Below, in pieces: positions 45,391 through 55,913 of a stretch of 64,000 nt of DNA. A program made the position numbers and the translations under genes. This DNA is from Atherinomorus stipes (taxonomy: Eukaryota > Chordata > Actinopteri > Atheriniformes > Atherinidae): the NCBI GenBank assembly GCA_023101725.1, contig JALJCO010003963.1, positions 62,001 through 126,000 of the forward strand, written 5' to 3'. The notes below the pieces were generated by a model, which did no database searches, was not told the DNA's origin, and was given only the letters and a program-made list of their open reading frames with translations. How positions within the stretch are numbered: position 1 is the stretch's first letter; each line of letters starts with the position of its first letter.

Positions 45391-46807
45391 TGGGGATGGG
45401 CGATACCGAAATTTTTCATGTCGATACCAGTAGTTTATGGCGTTTTTTCAGCGACACCAATATCGATACCAATACTTTTGTCCTTGAAAAGAAAATCACA
45501 TGATTTTACATTTTATATTAATATCTTAAAAGCACGGGCAATATTAAAACCTGAGAACAGAAGTACTGGAGAGAAACACTTTTAAAACAATAATAAATTA
45601 TAGTGATGATAAAATGAAACGTATTTCAGTTATCAAATAACACAAAATATACTAACTAAAATGATCAAATTTATTAAGTGGAAAATGTTAAAATATAAAA
45701 TGTAATGGTAATATTACAAATTTACTAAAAAGTAATGTACAATAACCTGCATTAAACCACTGAAAGACAACAAAACATCATCATCATCATCACTAACAGT
45801 AGCTGCATCATCATGACATCTGATAGGCTACCACCATCATGTGATACGGAAGCTAGAATCTGATAGGCTACCACCATCATGTGACACAGAAGCTAGAATC
45901 TGATAGACTACCACCATCATGTGATACAGAAGCTAGAATCTGATAGGCTACCACCATCATGTGATACAGAAGCTAGAATCTGATAGGCTACCACCATCAT
46001 GTGATACGGAACTAGAATCTGATAGGCTCCACCATATGTGATACGGAAGCTAGATCTGATAGGCTCCACAATGTGATACAGAAGTGAGTGTGGCTCCCAA
46101 TGGTCGGAATAGATGTGGCTCCCAATGGTAGAGTAGATGTGGCTCCACAATGGTGGGTAGTGATGGCTCCACAAGTCGGAGTAGTGTGGCTCCACAATGG
46201 TCGGAGTGATGTGGTCCACAATGTGATAAGAAGCTGATTGTGGCTCACAATGGTGGTAGATTGATGGCTACCACCATCATGTGATACAGAAGCTAGAATC
46301 TGATAGGCTCCACCATATGTGATACGGAAGCTAGAATCTGATGGCTCTCAATGGTACAAAGCTGATGATAGGCTACCACCATCATGTGATACGGAAGCTA
46401 GAATCTGATAGGCTACCACCATCATATGATACAGAAGCTAGAATGTGATAGGCTACCACCATCATGTGATACGGAAACTAGAATCTGATAGGCTACCACC
46501 ATCATGTGATACAGAAGCTAGAATCTGATAGGCTACCACCATCATGTGATACAGAAGCTAGAATCTGATAGGCTACCACCATCATGTGATACAGAAGCTA
46601 GAATCTGATAGGCTACCACCATCATGTGATACAGAAGCTAGAATCTGGCTGCTTTCATCATTTCATCGCCTAAACTCTCAGAAGTAGAAACAAATTGCAT
46701 GTTTTGTATCTGTACAGTGGTATCACAATACGCAAAGTATCGATTCCGATATTTTGTCTGGCTGGTATTGAAGTATTGATTCCAAGGTATCGATATGGCC
46801 ATCCCTA
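45391..46807. mobile_element. hAT-type element with 8-bp duplication and internal 40-bp array
   Basis: The target duplication CTTTTAAG lies at 45383-45390 and 46808-46815. The ends are TGGGGATGGGCGATACC and, in reverse, TAGGGATGGCCATATCGATA. Most of the element is a 40-bp tandem array (45819-46647). It codes for no transposase. The host is a dispersed repeat (TATATAGCACCTTTTAAG|ACATTAAATCACC). Confidence 0.88.
45819..46647. repeat. 40-bp minisatellite with a degraded middle
   Basis: The unit contains CTGATAGGCTACCACCATCA and TGTGATACAGAAGCTAGAAT. Flanking units are nearly identical, but from about 46010 to 46365 units are shortened by many 1-4 base losses and read like CCACAATGGTCGGAGT. This contrast between near-perfect and badly damaged units is unusual and may reflect poor consensus in the assembly. 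Confidence 0.9.
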
Positions 46808-46815
46808 CTTTTAAG

Positions 46816-47306
46816 ACATTAAATCACCAAATGCTGCTCAGAAGAAAACTAAAAGCATCAGGCAACAGTAAGTCCAAAGTAAAAGAGAAAAAAGAAGAAT
46901 CATTTGGTAAAAGCAGTTGTGAGAAGATATAAGTAAACACAGACCTCCAGTGAGGGCCTCACTGGTGTATGTCTGTGAACGTTCCGGTGGTGGTGGGAGG
47001 GGCCGTAGCTTACCATCACCGAGTACGAATGAGGAGTGAAAGAATAATAGATCTGCTGTGAGCACTTTGAGTGCCCTGCAAGAAAAAGCGCAATATAAAT
47101 CTAATCCATTATTATTATGATTATAGATAAATAAATCATGTTCAGCTCATGGAACGGGGTGAAGGAAACATCCGATGATTATTCATTTAAACTGAGACAA
47201 GACATTGAGATGAGAAGCTGCAGTCTGGACTCGAATCCTGTACAGACCTTCGTCCTGTTGCACGAGCCGGTTTTAGCCAAGCTTCAGCCGTCAGACTGAC
47301 TCATGG
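46816..47306. other. No gene seen
   Basis: This is noncoding sequence that begins as the right half of the dispersed repeat hosting the hAT element. Nothing else was recognised. Confidence 0.5.
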
Positions 47307-47314
47307 CTCTAAAA

Positions 47315-48137
47315 CAGGGGTGTCAAACATAAGGCCCAGCAGCCAAAACCAGCCCGCCAGAGGGTCCAGTCTGGCCCGCAGGGTGAATTATTGAATGTCA
47401 CATTTAAAACAATAAAACATGCTATAGTTTCTAACTGGTCCACCAGAGCTTGGAATCTTTTTAAATGTCTAAATATGAAGTATTTCAATAATACTTTACA
47501 GATCTGACCTCATAGTTTACATTATGAGGTCATTATTACCTCACACATGTTTAAATCTTATTTCTCTTAAAAAGTCCTCAGTCATAATGTGAAATACTGT
47601 ATTTTTTAGTTCCAGATACCTGTCATTCAATATTACAGTAAGTGATTGTGTAGATACATTGTAATCTGTAAGTTACAATGAAGTGTTGTATCTGAATGAC
47701 TTGATTATAATAAAAGTAAAAATATATTTTAAAAATACTCCATATTTGGAAAGTTTTAAGGGAAAATTAATTTATAAATTCATATTTATATGAGTTTATA
47801 TTAAAATATATATTAATATTTTGTCATATAAACAATAAAATGATGACTAAATTAAAGGTCCCATATGACCGTATGAATAAAATAAAAAATAGAATCAAAA
47901 GAGGCAAAATATTTTTGAAACCACTAACGTTCCTCAATAAATTTCATGTTCATTTTTTCTAAAAGGAACGTTCATTAAATATAAACATCTGGACAGATAA
48001 ACGGAAATAAAATAAAGGAAACATTTGCAGGTTTTGTTATTTTTAGGTTATTGTCTGATCATTTTCCTGGTCTGGCCCACTTGAGATGAAATTGTGCCGT
48101 TTGTGGCCCCTGAGCTAAAATGAGTTTGACTCCTCTG
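47315..48137. mobile_element. hAT-type MITE with perfect 8-bp duplication
   Basis: The target duplication CTCTAAAA lies at 47307-47314 and 48138-48145. The left end is CAGGGGTGTCAAACATAAGG and the right end in reverse is CAGAGGAGTCAAACTCATTT. The subterminal GGCCCG and GTGGCCCC words are typical of a widespread vertebrate hAT MITE. The interior is AT-rich and noncoding. Confidence 0.93.
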
Positions 48138-48145
48138 CTCTAAAA

Positions 48146-49053
48146 TACCAGAGTTCATGGTCCACTCAATGGCTGTGAGGTGTCCAGGTGGCTGCAGACC
48201 AAGCCCGGATCATCACCCCTCCACCACCAAGTTGATCACTCCAGGTGTGCCTGCCCTCAGTAACCATGATGACAGTGGTCAGACTCACCTGGATTAATCA
48301 GTTTGTCCAATAATGAAAGAGAGGAGACAAAGAAGCTGCTGAAGTTCATGAAGTAGTGGAGTTGTGCATACAGCCGTTCCAACTGCTCCTCTCATCAATG
48401 CTGCGTCTTCTCATCGCATCGTAGTAAAAGCATAACTTTTCCTTAACTAGTTTAGTCCCTTACTAGGGAAAACACATCCATTTGAGACATCTAGCATCTC
48501 TTCTTCATGTTAAAGATCTGTTACTGTCAAATAGAAGCTGATCTGGAAAAACATCACCTCCTGAGATTAGCAAGAACTGAAATCACCCTCAGAGGTGGAC
48601 TTCTTGCAGCGTCCACTCTGTTCCATTAAGAAAGCATCATGAATATGCTATGACATGTTAAGGCTAATAAAAGCTATTAATAATAAATCTGCCATAATAT
48701 ACATACTCTACATACTTAACGAGAGCTTGCCGTTACATTATATGATAGAGCTGAATTTCAAAATGACCTGCACAACCATGATTGTAGTTTTGTTTAAAGA
48801 AAAACAAAAACATCCATAATAGGCAGAAATATACATTAATTTTCGCAGGTTGTATCAACTCAGTGTGTTTTAAGCTTTCTGAATCCAAAGCTCTTTAATG
48901 TCATGGATCCTTTATAATGTCTTCATTAAACAATGGAAGGGACTTAAGCATCCCAATGACCATAAAGGAAGGCATTAAAAATACATTTAAAATGTTAAAC
49001 GACATTGTTGACAGCCGTGGCTCAGGAGGTAAAGTGGTCTTCCGCAGCATCGG
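48146..49053. other. No gene; possible conserved noncoding segment
   Basis: The stretch 48600-48990 is AT-rich, apparently unique and free of low-complexity runs (for example CATCATGAATATGC). It resembles fish conserved noncoding sequence by composition only. No exon was found. Confidence 0.35.
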
Positions 49054-49140
49054 ATGTGTGTGTGTGTGTGTGGGTGTGTGTGTGTGTGTGCGGGTGTGCG
49101 CGTGCGTGTGTGTGTGTGTGCGCACGTGCGTGTGTGTGTG
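49054..49140. repeat. (TG)n microsatellite
   Basis: An interrupted (GT)n/(GC)n alternating run of 87 bp, able to adopt Z-DNA. Open frames across it are artefacts. Confidence 0.93.
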
Positions 49141-49399
49141 ACAGAAAAGAATATTCCATATATAGCAGACGCAGTGCCGATGAGTGAGTGGATGAAGGGT
49201 TTCTGCATCGTCAACAGGACCAGAAAAGCTCCGTATAAAAACAGTCCATTTAACTAAATCCCTAAAAGAGATAAGAGTTGGAGGTCAGAGGTCTAAGTGG
49301 GTGTATTAGGAGGAAGTGCAGAAGCGTCTCTGAATGTTCGAAGAAAAAAGTAGCAAAGTGTATGTTGTCTTCTCAAAGGACTAAGGTGCTTCACGTTTA

Positions 49400-50286
49400 A
49401 AGTGCTGATGACACACCAGGACAAAATCAGTCGTTCCGTGCAGTTGGAAGTTAATCAGACATGTATTTACATAAATATCCAATGTTTAGCTAAGAGCTGA
49501 TAGCTTTTCGCTAGCAAACCTAGCCTCTGTGACGTGACGTCAGGAAGATACGGAGTTGCAGTCGTCTCATTGATTTACATGTAAAATCAAAGCAGTGGAA
49601 AACATGAAAGATGCTCCAAAACAGTTGGACTGGAACTGGTTTGTGTGGTGGATCATCAGCCAGCTCAGAGGAGGATGATGAGGAAGATGGAGACATCAGA
49701 GCTTACAGGTTAGAACCAGAGTAGACCTGTAGTCAGCTGCCTACAGTCTGTCTCCAGCTTCAGGTCGACTCGGTTCAGATAAAAGCTGCGATTCCGACTA
49801 CACCGAGCGACTCAGAACTGTAAGGATGCACCGCTTCCATGTAGAGTCAGGCTGACAGAGGAGAGGCACTCGTTCCCTGCATTAGCTCGCTTCCAACCAG
49901 CTAACGAGTTAGCTCGCGACTAATGGCTAGCCACAGTAAATAATTAGCCTTTAAAAAATGAGAAGATAACTTCCATGGTTCCAGTGGAGTTTTAAATAGT
50001 TGCCGATTCTAAAGATGAGGATGGAGGGAAGGATGCATCTGTGGAAGCAGCTGGAGGAGATCTGATGAAGGAGACGTCCTCATATAACCGAGCAGCAGCT
50101 GTCCGTCCCAGAGACATCCTCATATAACCGAGCAGCAGCTGTCCGTCCCAGAGACAGCCTCATATAACCGAGCAGCAGCAGCTGTCTGTCCGTACAGCAG
50201 CTGGATGACCGATGTGATGAAGCAACGATGGGTGGAAAGGAATATTCCAGAGGACATGACTGCAGTTCCATGTCATCAAACTTTAT
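49400..50286. mobile_element. Possible small DNA element with inverted ends
   Basis: The left sequence TAAAGTGCTGATGACACACC and the right sequence in reverse, TAAAGTTTGATGACATGGAA, form an imperfect inverted repeat. The flanks do not give a clean TTAA (TTTA and TATA instead), so the borders are tentative. It contains a 40-bp tandem array near its right end. Confidence 0.4.
50077..50198. repeat. 40-bp tandem array, 3 units
   Basis: Three copies of a unit with CCTCATATAACCGAGCAGCA and GCTGTCCGTCCCAGAGACA. The last copy has one extra AGC. Confidence 0.88.
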
Positions 50287-50395
50287 AAACAGAGAAATTA
50301 TGTACATTTGTGGATGTTTTTGGACTCAGTAGCAGCCATCTTGCTGGTAATTTGCAAATTTGTCATCCAACTCTGTTTGAAGGTGTACAGTATGT

Positions 50396-50530
50396 ACCCC
50401 TACCCCTCTGTCCTAACAGGACTGAGACACCCCTACCCCTCTGTCCTAACAGGACTGAGACACCCTTACCCCTCTGTCCTAACAGGACTGAGACACCCTT
50501 ACCCCTCTGTCCTAACAGGACTGAGACACC
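50396..50530. repeat. 33-bp minisatellite, 4 units
   Basis: Four copies of a unit containing ACCCCTCTGTCCTAACAGGA and CTGAGACACCCT. Because 33 is a multiple of three, the plus strand reads the 11-residue repeat PYPSVLTGLRH four times in a 75-codon frame. There is no other coding evidence. Confidence 0.92.
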
Positions 50531-50808
50531 TCTAGGGGAAGGGCTAAAAGGGTAGAACTGAGATTGGGCCTTTGGCTCAGGTCTGAATCAGGTGTTTGAC
50601 TCCATTTCTTTATTAAAGATGCAAAATAACTAAGAAAATGTTGTAGATCAGGAGTGAATTAAAATGAGGCTGATAAAACCTCCTCACATGTCCGACAGCT
50701 GCACCCCATGTGGAGCTGGATGAAATCTTTGTGATCACACTAATTCAAAAGCTCCTGGACTTGAGCAAAGGACATTATTTTTATTAAAGGAACATGTCAG
50801 ACTGACTC

Positions 50809-50836
50809 CACACACACACACACACACACACACACA
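50809..50836. repeat. (AC)n microsatellite
   Basis: A perfect run of about 14 CA units. Confidence 0.92.
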
Positions 50837-52115
50837 AGCCAGTTTGATGTTCAGGATATAAATCAAAGACCTATCATTCCATTTGATTTCATCCATCAAC
50901 CATTGGGATATTATTAACAGTTATCAAAGGAATCCAATTGAAACCTTTTTGCTCCATGAGAAATGAGTACCCTCTCCTCCACCATCCATTCAGACTTGCT
51001 TAAGGGAATTTAGAAAAAAAGAATTTCATTAAAAAGGAGGGTGTAGAATATTATTAACGCGAAGTGAAGCTGATTAAAATTTAATCTTGAGCCAACAGTG
51101 TTCAGCGTCTTCAGCAGTGGCCTCAACAGGTCTTAATCCCCGATGGTTGGCCAAACAAATGCCTTGATTGGAATGAAACGTTGGCAGAAACAGCAGAAAA
51201 TATTGACTTCTTCCATAGTCCATGTTCCTGAATCAAAGCTGCTGACTTTATTTGGAATCAATAGGTTCTTCATCTTTTTGTTTGGGATGGTGGTGATTAC
51301 AGTGTTGCCCTGACAGATCCTTTCCAGTCAGTCTGCTCATTAAGCTGCTCTTAATGTTCTCATCACAGCTCATCAATCCATTATTTATGTCTCAAGAAGA
51401 ATACAAAAGAGGAATGCAGGCTGGACTTTAAAGGTCCAAATCCACCGAGCCTGTAATTCCTCCGTCTCCGTCCACTCCTGCACATCTTCCCCCTATTTTC
51501 CATACTTTTCTCTATCTCGTGTATTTCTTTTTCCCTTGCATGTTGAACTTTATTTCCTCTCCTCAACTTATTGCTATTTGTCCCTTTTCTTCCTTATTTC
51601 TTATTGAACAACTCTTTTGGACCATGTCGTGTAATTCCACCAAATATCTACACTGTAAATTTTTAACTTAAAAATATGAGTTAAAAAAAGATGCGTACTG
51701 TATGTGTCTGATCCAGTACCACATAAAAATGGCCTTGACAAATTTGAAAAAATGTGTTTTTTGCTATTCAGACAGTTTAAGGAGGTCTGATACGGGTTGC
51801 AAAAAGTCGGATTTGAGTCACTTTTGCTTGTCGTGTGAACGTAGCCATAAGGCTGTCATGTAAAAAAAAAAGTATTTTTCATTTCATTTCATTTTCATTT
51901 ATTTTCATAAACAACAGGATACAAACGGGCGACCAGTGGAGCATCCATCTGTCATCTGAGCTATACTGTCTATCACCCCCCCCACGCCCATTTCAGGAGG
52001 CCATATTTGGGTTCACATCTGCAGGCTCTGACCACAGACTAACATATTTGTGACACTATACTGTAGATGGGTTTCCTGTTTACAAACATTGGCAGTTGCT
52101 AGGCAACCAGGGGGC
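50837..52115. other. No gene; possible conserved noncoding segment
   Basis: The stretch 50850-51350 is apparently unique, AT-rich and of even complexity, with homeodomain-type TTAATCTTGA and TAATTTAATC words. It is a candidate regulatory segment by appearance only. No exons were found; a 61-codon minus frame at 51381-51566 has no motif. Confidence 0.35.
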
Positions 52116-52194
52116 AAAAAGCCTGTTTATTATTTATTTTATTTTTTTTTTCCACACAAAAAAAAAAAAAAAAAAAAAAAAAAAGCCTGTTTAT
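52116..52194. mobile_element. Tail-only retroposon flanked by 15-bp direct repeats
   Basis: The sequence AAAAAGCCTGTTTAT occurs at 52116-52130 and 52180-52194. Between them are only a T-rich segment, CCACAC, and about 28 A residues. A poly(A) run ending at a direct repeat is the signature of L1-mediated insertion, here apparently truncated to little more than the tail. Confidence 0.5.
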
Positions 52195-53663
52195 ACTGCA
52201 GTCTACGGTCAAACACTCGTATCATTCATGAAAATGTAAAGTAACCTGATGAAACAAACAGACATCATTGTGTTTGAAATTATATTGTATAAATCTGCAT
52301 TTTGATGAAAAATAAAAAAATACCGACTCATCGTTGCTATTTTATATTTCTATCACCATCACACTAACTTGGCAAGGAAGTCATCACCTGGAAACGGCAT
52401 TTTTCTTGTTAAAACATGGATATTGTTCGTGTTGGACCTCATTTGAAATTTGCCTGAAAAACCTGAGTTAGAAAGCAGCTTAAACTTTGGTTTTGACTCT
52501 TTGTTCAAACCAAAATGGTCCCAACAGTCTGCAGCAGGTTCTGCTCCGTGTCGTCCTCACCTCCTCCATACAGGAGCAACTTTCACTAGTCTGGATTAAA
52601 CCAGGCAAAGATGACATCATCACTACGTTTAGAAAGGAGCTGATTCCAGCTGTTAGGGACTCACCTGCATTGCTGTCGGTGAGTCTCGCTGCTTGTGGAA
52701 CGTTCTGCTTTATTGTGGATGAAATCCTGGTAGACAGCAGACAGACTAGCTAACTGCTAACAAGCTAACAGTATAAACTCAAACGCCATCTGATTTACGA
52801 CCCCGTACTTCATATTAAATCTCCAGGATGTGTTGTTATGCAGCGTGAATGTTTGTAAACGGCTCCACCATCAGTTTTTTTCTTCTTTTATTTAGCGTGT
52901 GTGAGCAGAGGACGGCTGTATCACAGCTACAGTGTTGGGATGCAGCCGTGAACTGATCAATGACTGGTCGCGGCCGTGATACTGGTATTGTTCTAGTACC
53001 AGTCTCCCAACTAGAACACAGGAATCATTTCTGCCACCGCGGTGGTTTAATCTGACATGGTGACCATGGAACCGAACAAATACCAGGACTCAAACATTAT
53101 ATTTCCCCAACACGTTAACGTCATATCATGACCTCATCTGCATTAAAAGTCGAGTCTTGCATGTAAACACACATCTTCTCATAGTTCAGTAATGCTTTTG
53201 CTGTGTTTTCTTGCCCCCTGGTTGCGCGCGCATCCTATCTGTGACGTTGCTTGGAAACCCATCTATGCCTCCGATTGATCATGCGCCCTGGCTACGTGGC
53301 CACAGGGATCTGACAGGTTAGCGCGCATGACTCTCACCCGGGAGTCCTGAGAGCGAATCCCACCTGGGTCCTCGTGGTGTACCTTTCCACCAACATAAGA
53401 CACAGAAGACCTCGTACGTGTGCAGATTTAATGTTGAGCATGAAAGACCCCGAACACTTGAATCCAATTCAAATTTCAGATGACCCAGCACTCCACCAGC
53501 ACTTAAACGCAGCATGTAAATGTGGAATCCTACGGAGTCTGGAGTCTGAAAACTCAACATGCACAAGCTGATCTGAGGCTAATGTGTAGTTTGTGCATGC
53601 TGGGCCATTTAGAGGGACCAGAGGCATGAAATGTGAAAGAATAAACAAGCACGTCCAGTTTTA
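52195..53663. other. No gene seen
   Basis: Includes an 88-codon frame at 52487-52753 without any recognisable motif. No repeats were noticed. Confidence 0.5.
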
Positions 53664-53985
53664 ATCGTAATGGGTGATGAAGCGTTAAAAACCAAAAAGA
53701 ACGTTTCCACCAACGTCTCTCTCTGTTGCCTTGAACATGTTGTGCTGCATAATGCGCTGGGATTTCGGTGGTGAATTTCCTGCCATGTCATGCAGATGTG
53801 ATGTCATTGACGCTGCATCCGTGTCCCCGACAGTTTTTAAACAGGAAGAAGACGGATGGTGGATTCAGACACTGTAAGCGATAGTTATGGATTATTCTGC
53901 TGTCAGCAAACAATCCAGATCAACTGAAAGACACTAAAAAGTGGAACTACGAAGAAAAAGACTTAATCAGCGTAGTAAACAACAA
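53664..53985. repeat. Dispersed repeat with splice-donor-like motif, copy 2
   Basis: Matches 13142-13435 in order and orientation, ending GTGGAACTACGAAGAAAAAG. Immediately to the right begins a GGGATGTTCCAATACCGATG sequence that resembles the start of another fish hAT-type repeat, so the 3' portion of this copy may be interrupted. Confidence 0.7.
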
Positions 53986-54779
53986 GGGATGTTCCAATAC
54001 CGATGCCAGTATCAGTACCCGCTCCGATACTGACCTATTTTGCTGTACTCGTGCTCGTTAAATACTCGCTCATGACAGCACCCGATACCTAGAGCTGTTT
54101 ACGGCTGGCAAGAGAATCCTATTCAACATGAGCAGTGGCAGCTTTGCACTTATACTCGGTCAGAGTTTACGTCTCACTTTAAATCAGAAGACGCTTTTCA
54201 TCACACAATGACAGATCAAATCTGACCCGTATCATGTCCCCCGCGATGCTTTTCAAAACGTTAGTGGCGGTCGGAGCGGACCATTTGTAAGCTTTTCTTT
54301 TGGTGAATACAGATTGTTGTTTGATGAAATGCAAAATAACTGCAAGTGTCATATTTCTAAGAAAACGACCCTAGTATTTGTTCAATAATCAACGATATCT
54401 ATAAAAACATTTTCTCTTTGCTCTGGGAAGCTGGTGCAGGTGAGTAAATAGATGCAAACTGCGCTCCTCTGCAGCTGAACCAAATCACACACACGGATCA
54501 GTTTTATGTTGCAAAAAATATCGATGAACAGAATATCAAAAGCATCACGCAGCTGCGTCCACCACCAACCACCTCTCTCAACCTAGGGCTGGGCGATACA
54601 CCGGTACGACGAGGTAGATATGATATTTACATGACAGAGATATGACATTTACATATACCGTGATATCGCGCTATTAGTGGTGCAAATGTTTTGGTTTTAT
54701 TTTTTGGTAATGACCCGCCTGCACCTGAATAACTCTGACAAGAAACGGACGTCTGGAACTTCTACCGTGCGGTGCTCGG

Positions 54780-55268
54780 GTCCTCTCTCCCTCTCTTACT
54801 GAGCACAGCCGGCTGCTCCTGACGCAGTTGAATCAGCAGAGGGAGGGGGTGAGAGCGGAGCGGAGGGGGTTAGCACAGAGGAGGGGGGGAGGCTGTTTGC
54901 TTGATAGTTTGCTGTTATTGGAGCGATTGAATTGCGTAGAATGATAGAACTAGTAGAATGATAGAACTACGTAGAATGATGGAACTACGTAGAATGATAG
55001 AACTAGTAGAATGATGGAAATGGTAATGATGGAACTACGTAGAATGATGGAACTACGTAGAATAATAGAACTACGTAGAATGATAAAACTATGTAGAATG
55101 ATAAGCTGCTGTCTGATTCAACTGTTTCTGAGCAGACAGACAAAGCTGACAGACCATAAACAGGAGCTTTGATTCTCACTCTGACATTCACATGGCCTCA
55201 TCAGTGCACAACAGATCAGATTATACCCCCAAAACCCCAGAAAAGGGAAATTTGATGTCATGGCACCT
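54780..55268. mobile_element. TTAA-type non-autonomous DNA element, copy 3 (partial)
   Basis: Matches the right part of the copies at 8.9 and 44.0 kb: GGCTGTTTGCTTGATAGT, the 18-bp array, then AAGCTGCTGTCTGATT through ATGTCATGGCACCT, with TTAA at 55270-55273. The left third is missing or diverged. Confidence 0.65.
54931..55100. repeat. 18-bp minisatellite in the third TTAA-type copy
   Basis: About nine units of ACTACGTAGAATGATAGA and variants, some lacking TAC so that ACTAGTAGAATGATAG also occurs. Same family as 9382-9522. Confidence 0.88.
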
Positions 55269-55280
55269 TTTAAGTTTAAA

Positions 55281-55364
55281 TTGCATATACCTCTGTTTAT
55301 CTCAAAGAGGCAACTTATACGGTATAAGTTGCCTCTTTGTGAGATAAACAGAGGTATATGCAAC
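55281..55364. repeat. 84-bp near-perfect palindrome
   Basis: The left arm TTGCATATACCTCTGTTTAT continues CTCAAAGAGGCAACTTATAC. The right arm is its reverse complement apart from a two-base CA insertion and the central GG. There is essentially no spacer, so a long hairpin or cruciform is possible. Confidence 0.9.
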
Positions 55365-55913
55365 TTTTAACATCATTGGCCACTTTTAATATGAGACTAT
55401 TATCCAGTGTCTGACTCCACTTCATGCAGGTTTTATTGGAGCTCGTGGATTCAGTAGTTAATGTTTTCATAAAACTAATTTTTAAAAGGCTCCAACTTAT
55501 AGTAGTAATTCTGTGTTTAGATGTTTTAAAACCTGCTAAAATGCAATCTACAGTATGTATTTTCTTATTTTTTATACACTGATCCATGTTAGATACTAAC
55601 CAATATCAGCCAGTATTGGATATCAGCTTATATATCAGATATTGGTTTTTTTTTTTTGTTGTTATTTGTTTTTTTCAGACCCCAATATCAGTATCAGCAT
55701 TTGACCCAAAAATCCCATATTGGTTGGGCTCTCATTTAGATACTAAGAAACAGGTGATTGATATGATATGAAACACTCAGACAAATGAGGATAAAAATAC
55801 CGGGATATATCGTATATCGTCATCTAAAAAAAAACCACTACGCTATCCACACCATAGCTGAAAAATATATCCAGAAGAAGCTCACCAGAAACCTGTTGTG
55901 ACTCATTAGCTAC

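Larger units (their letters stand above)
53994..55905. other. Cluster of decayed transposon ends, no gene
   Basis: Three hAT-like left ends or fragments are readable: GGGATGTTCCAATACCGATG at 53994, TAGGGCTGGGCGATACACC at 54584, and ATACCGGGATATATCGTATA at 55797 as a possible right end. They do not pair cleanly. A TTAA-type element copy and a palindrome lie inside. I regard this as several overlapping, eroded insertions. Confidence 0.4.

Noticed and set aside
49054..49257. Cys/Val-rich frames
   Set aside because: Translation of a (TG)n microsatellite.
53994..55830. One complete hAT element
   Set aside because: Candidate ends do not form matching inverted repeats and no 8-bp duplication was found.
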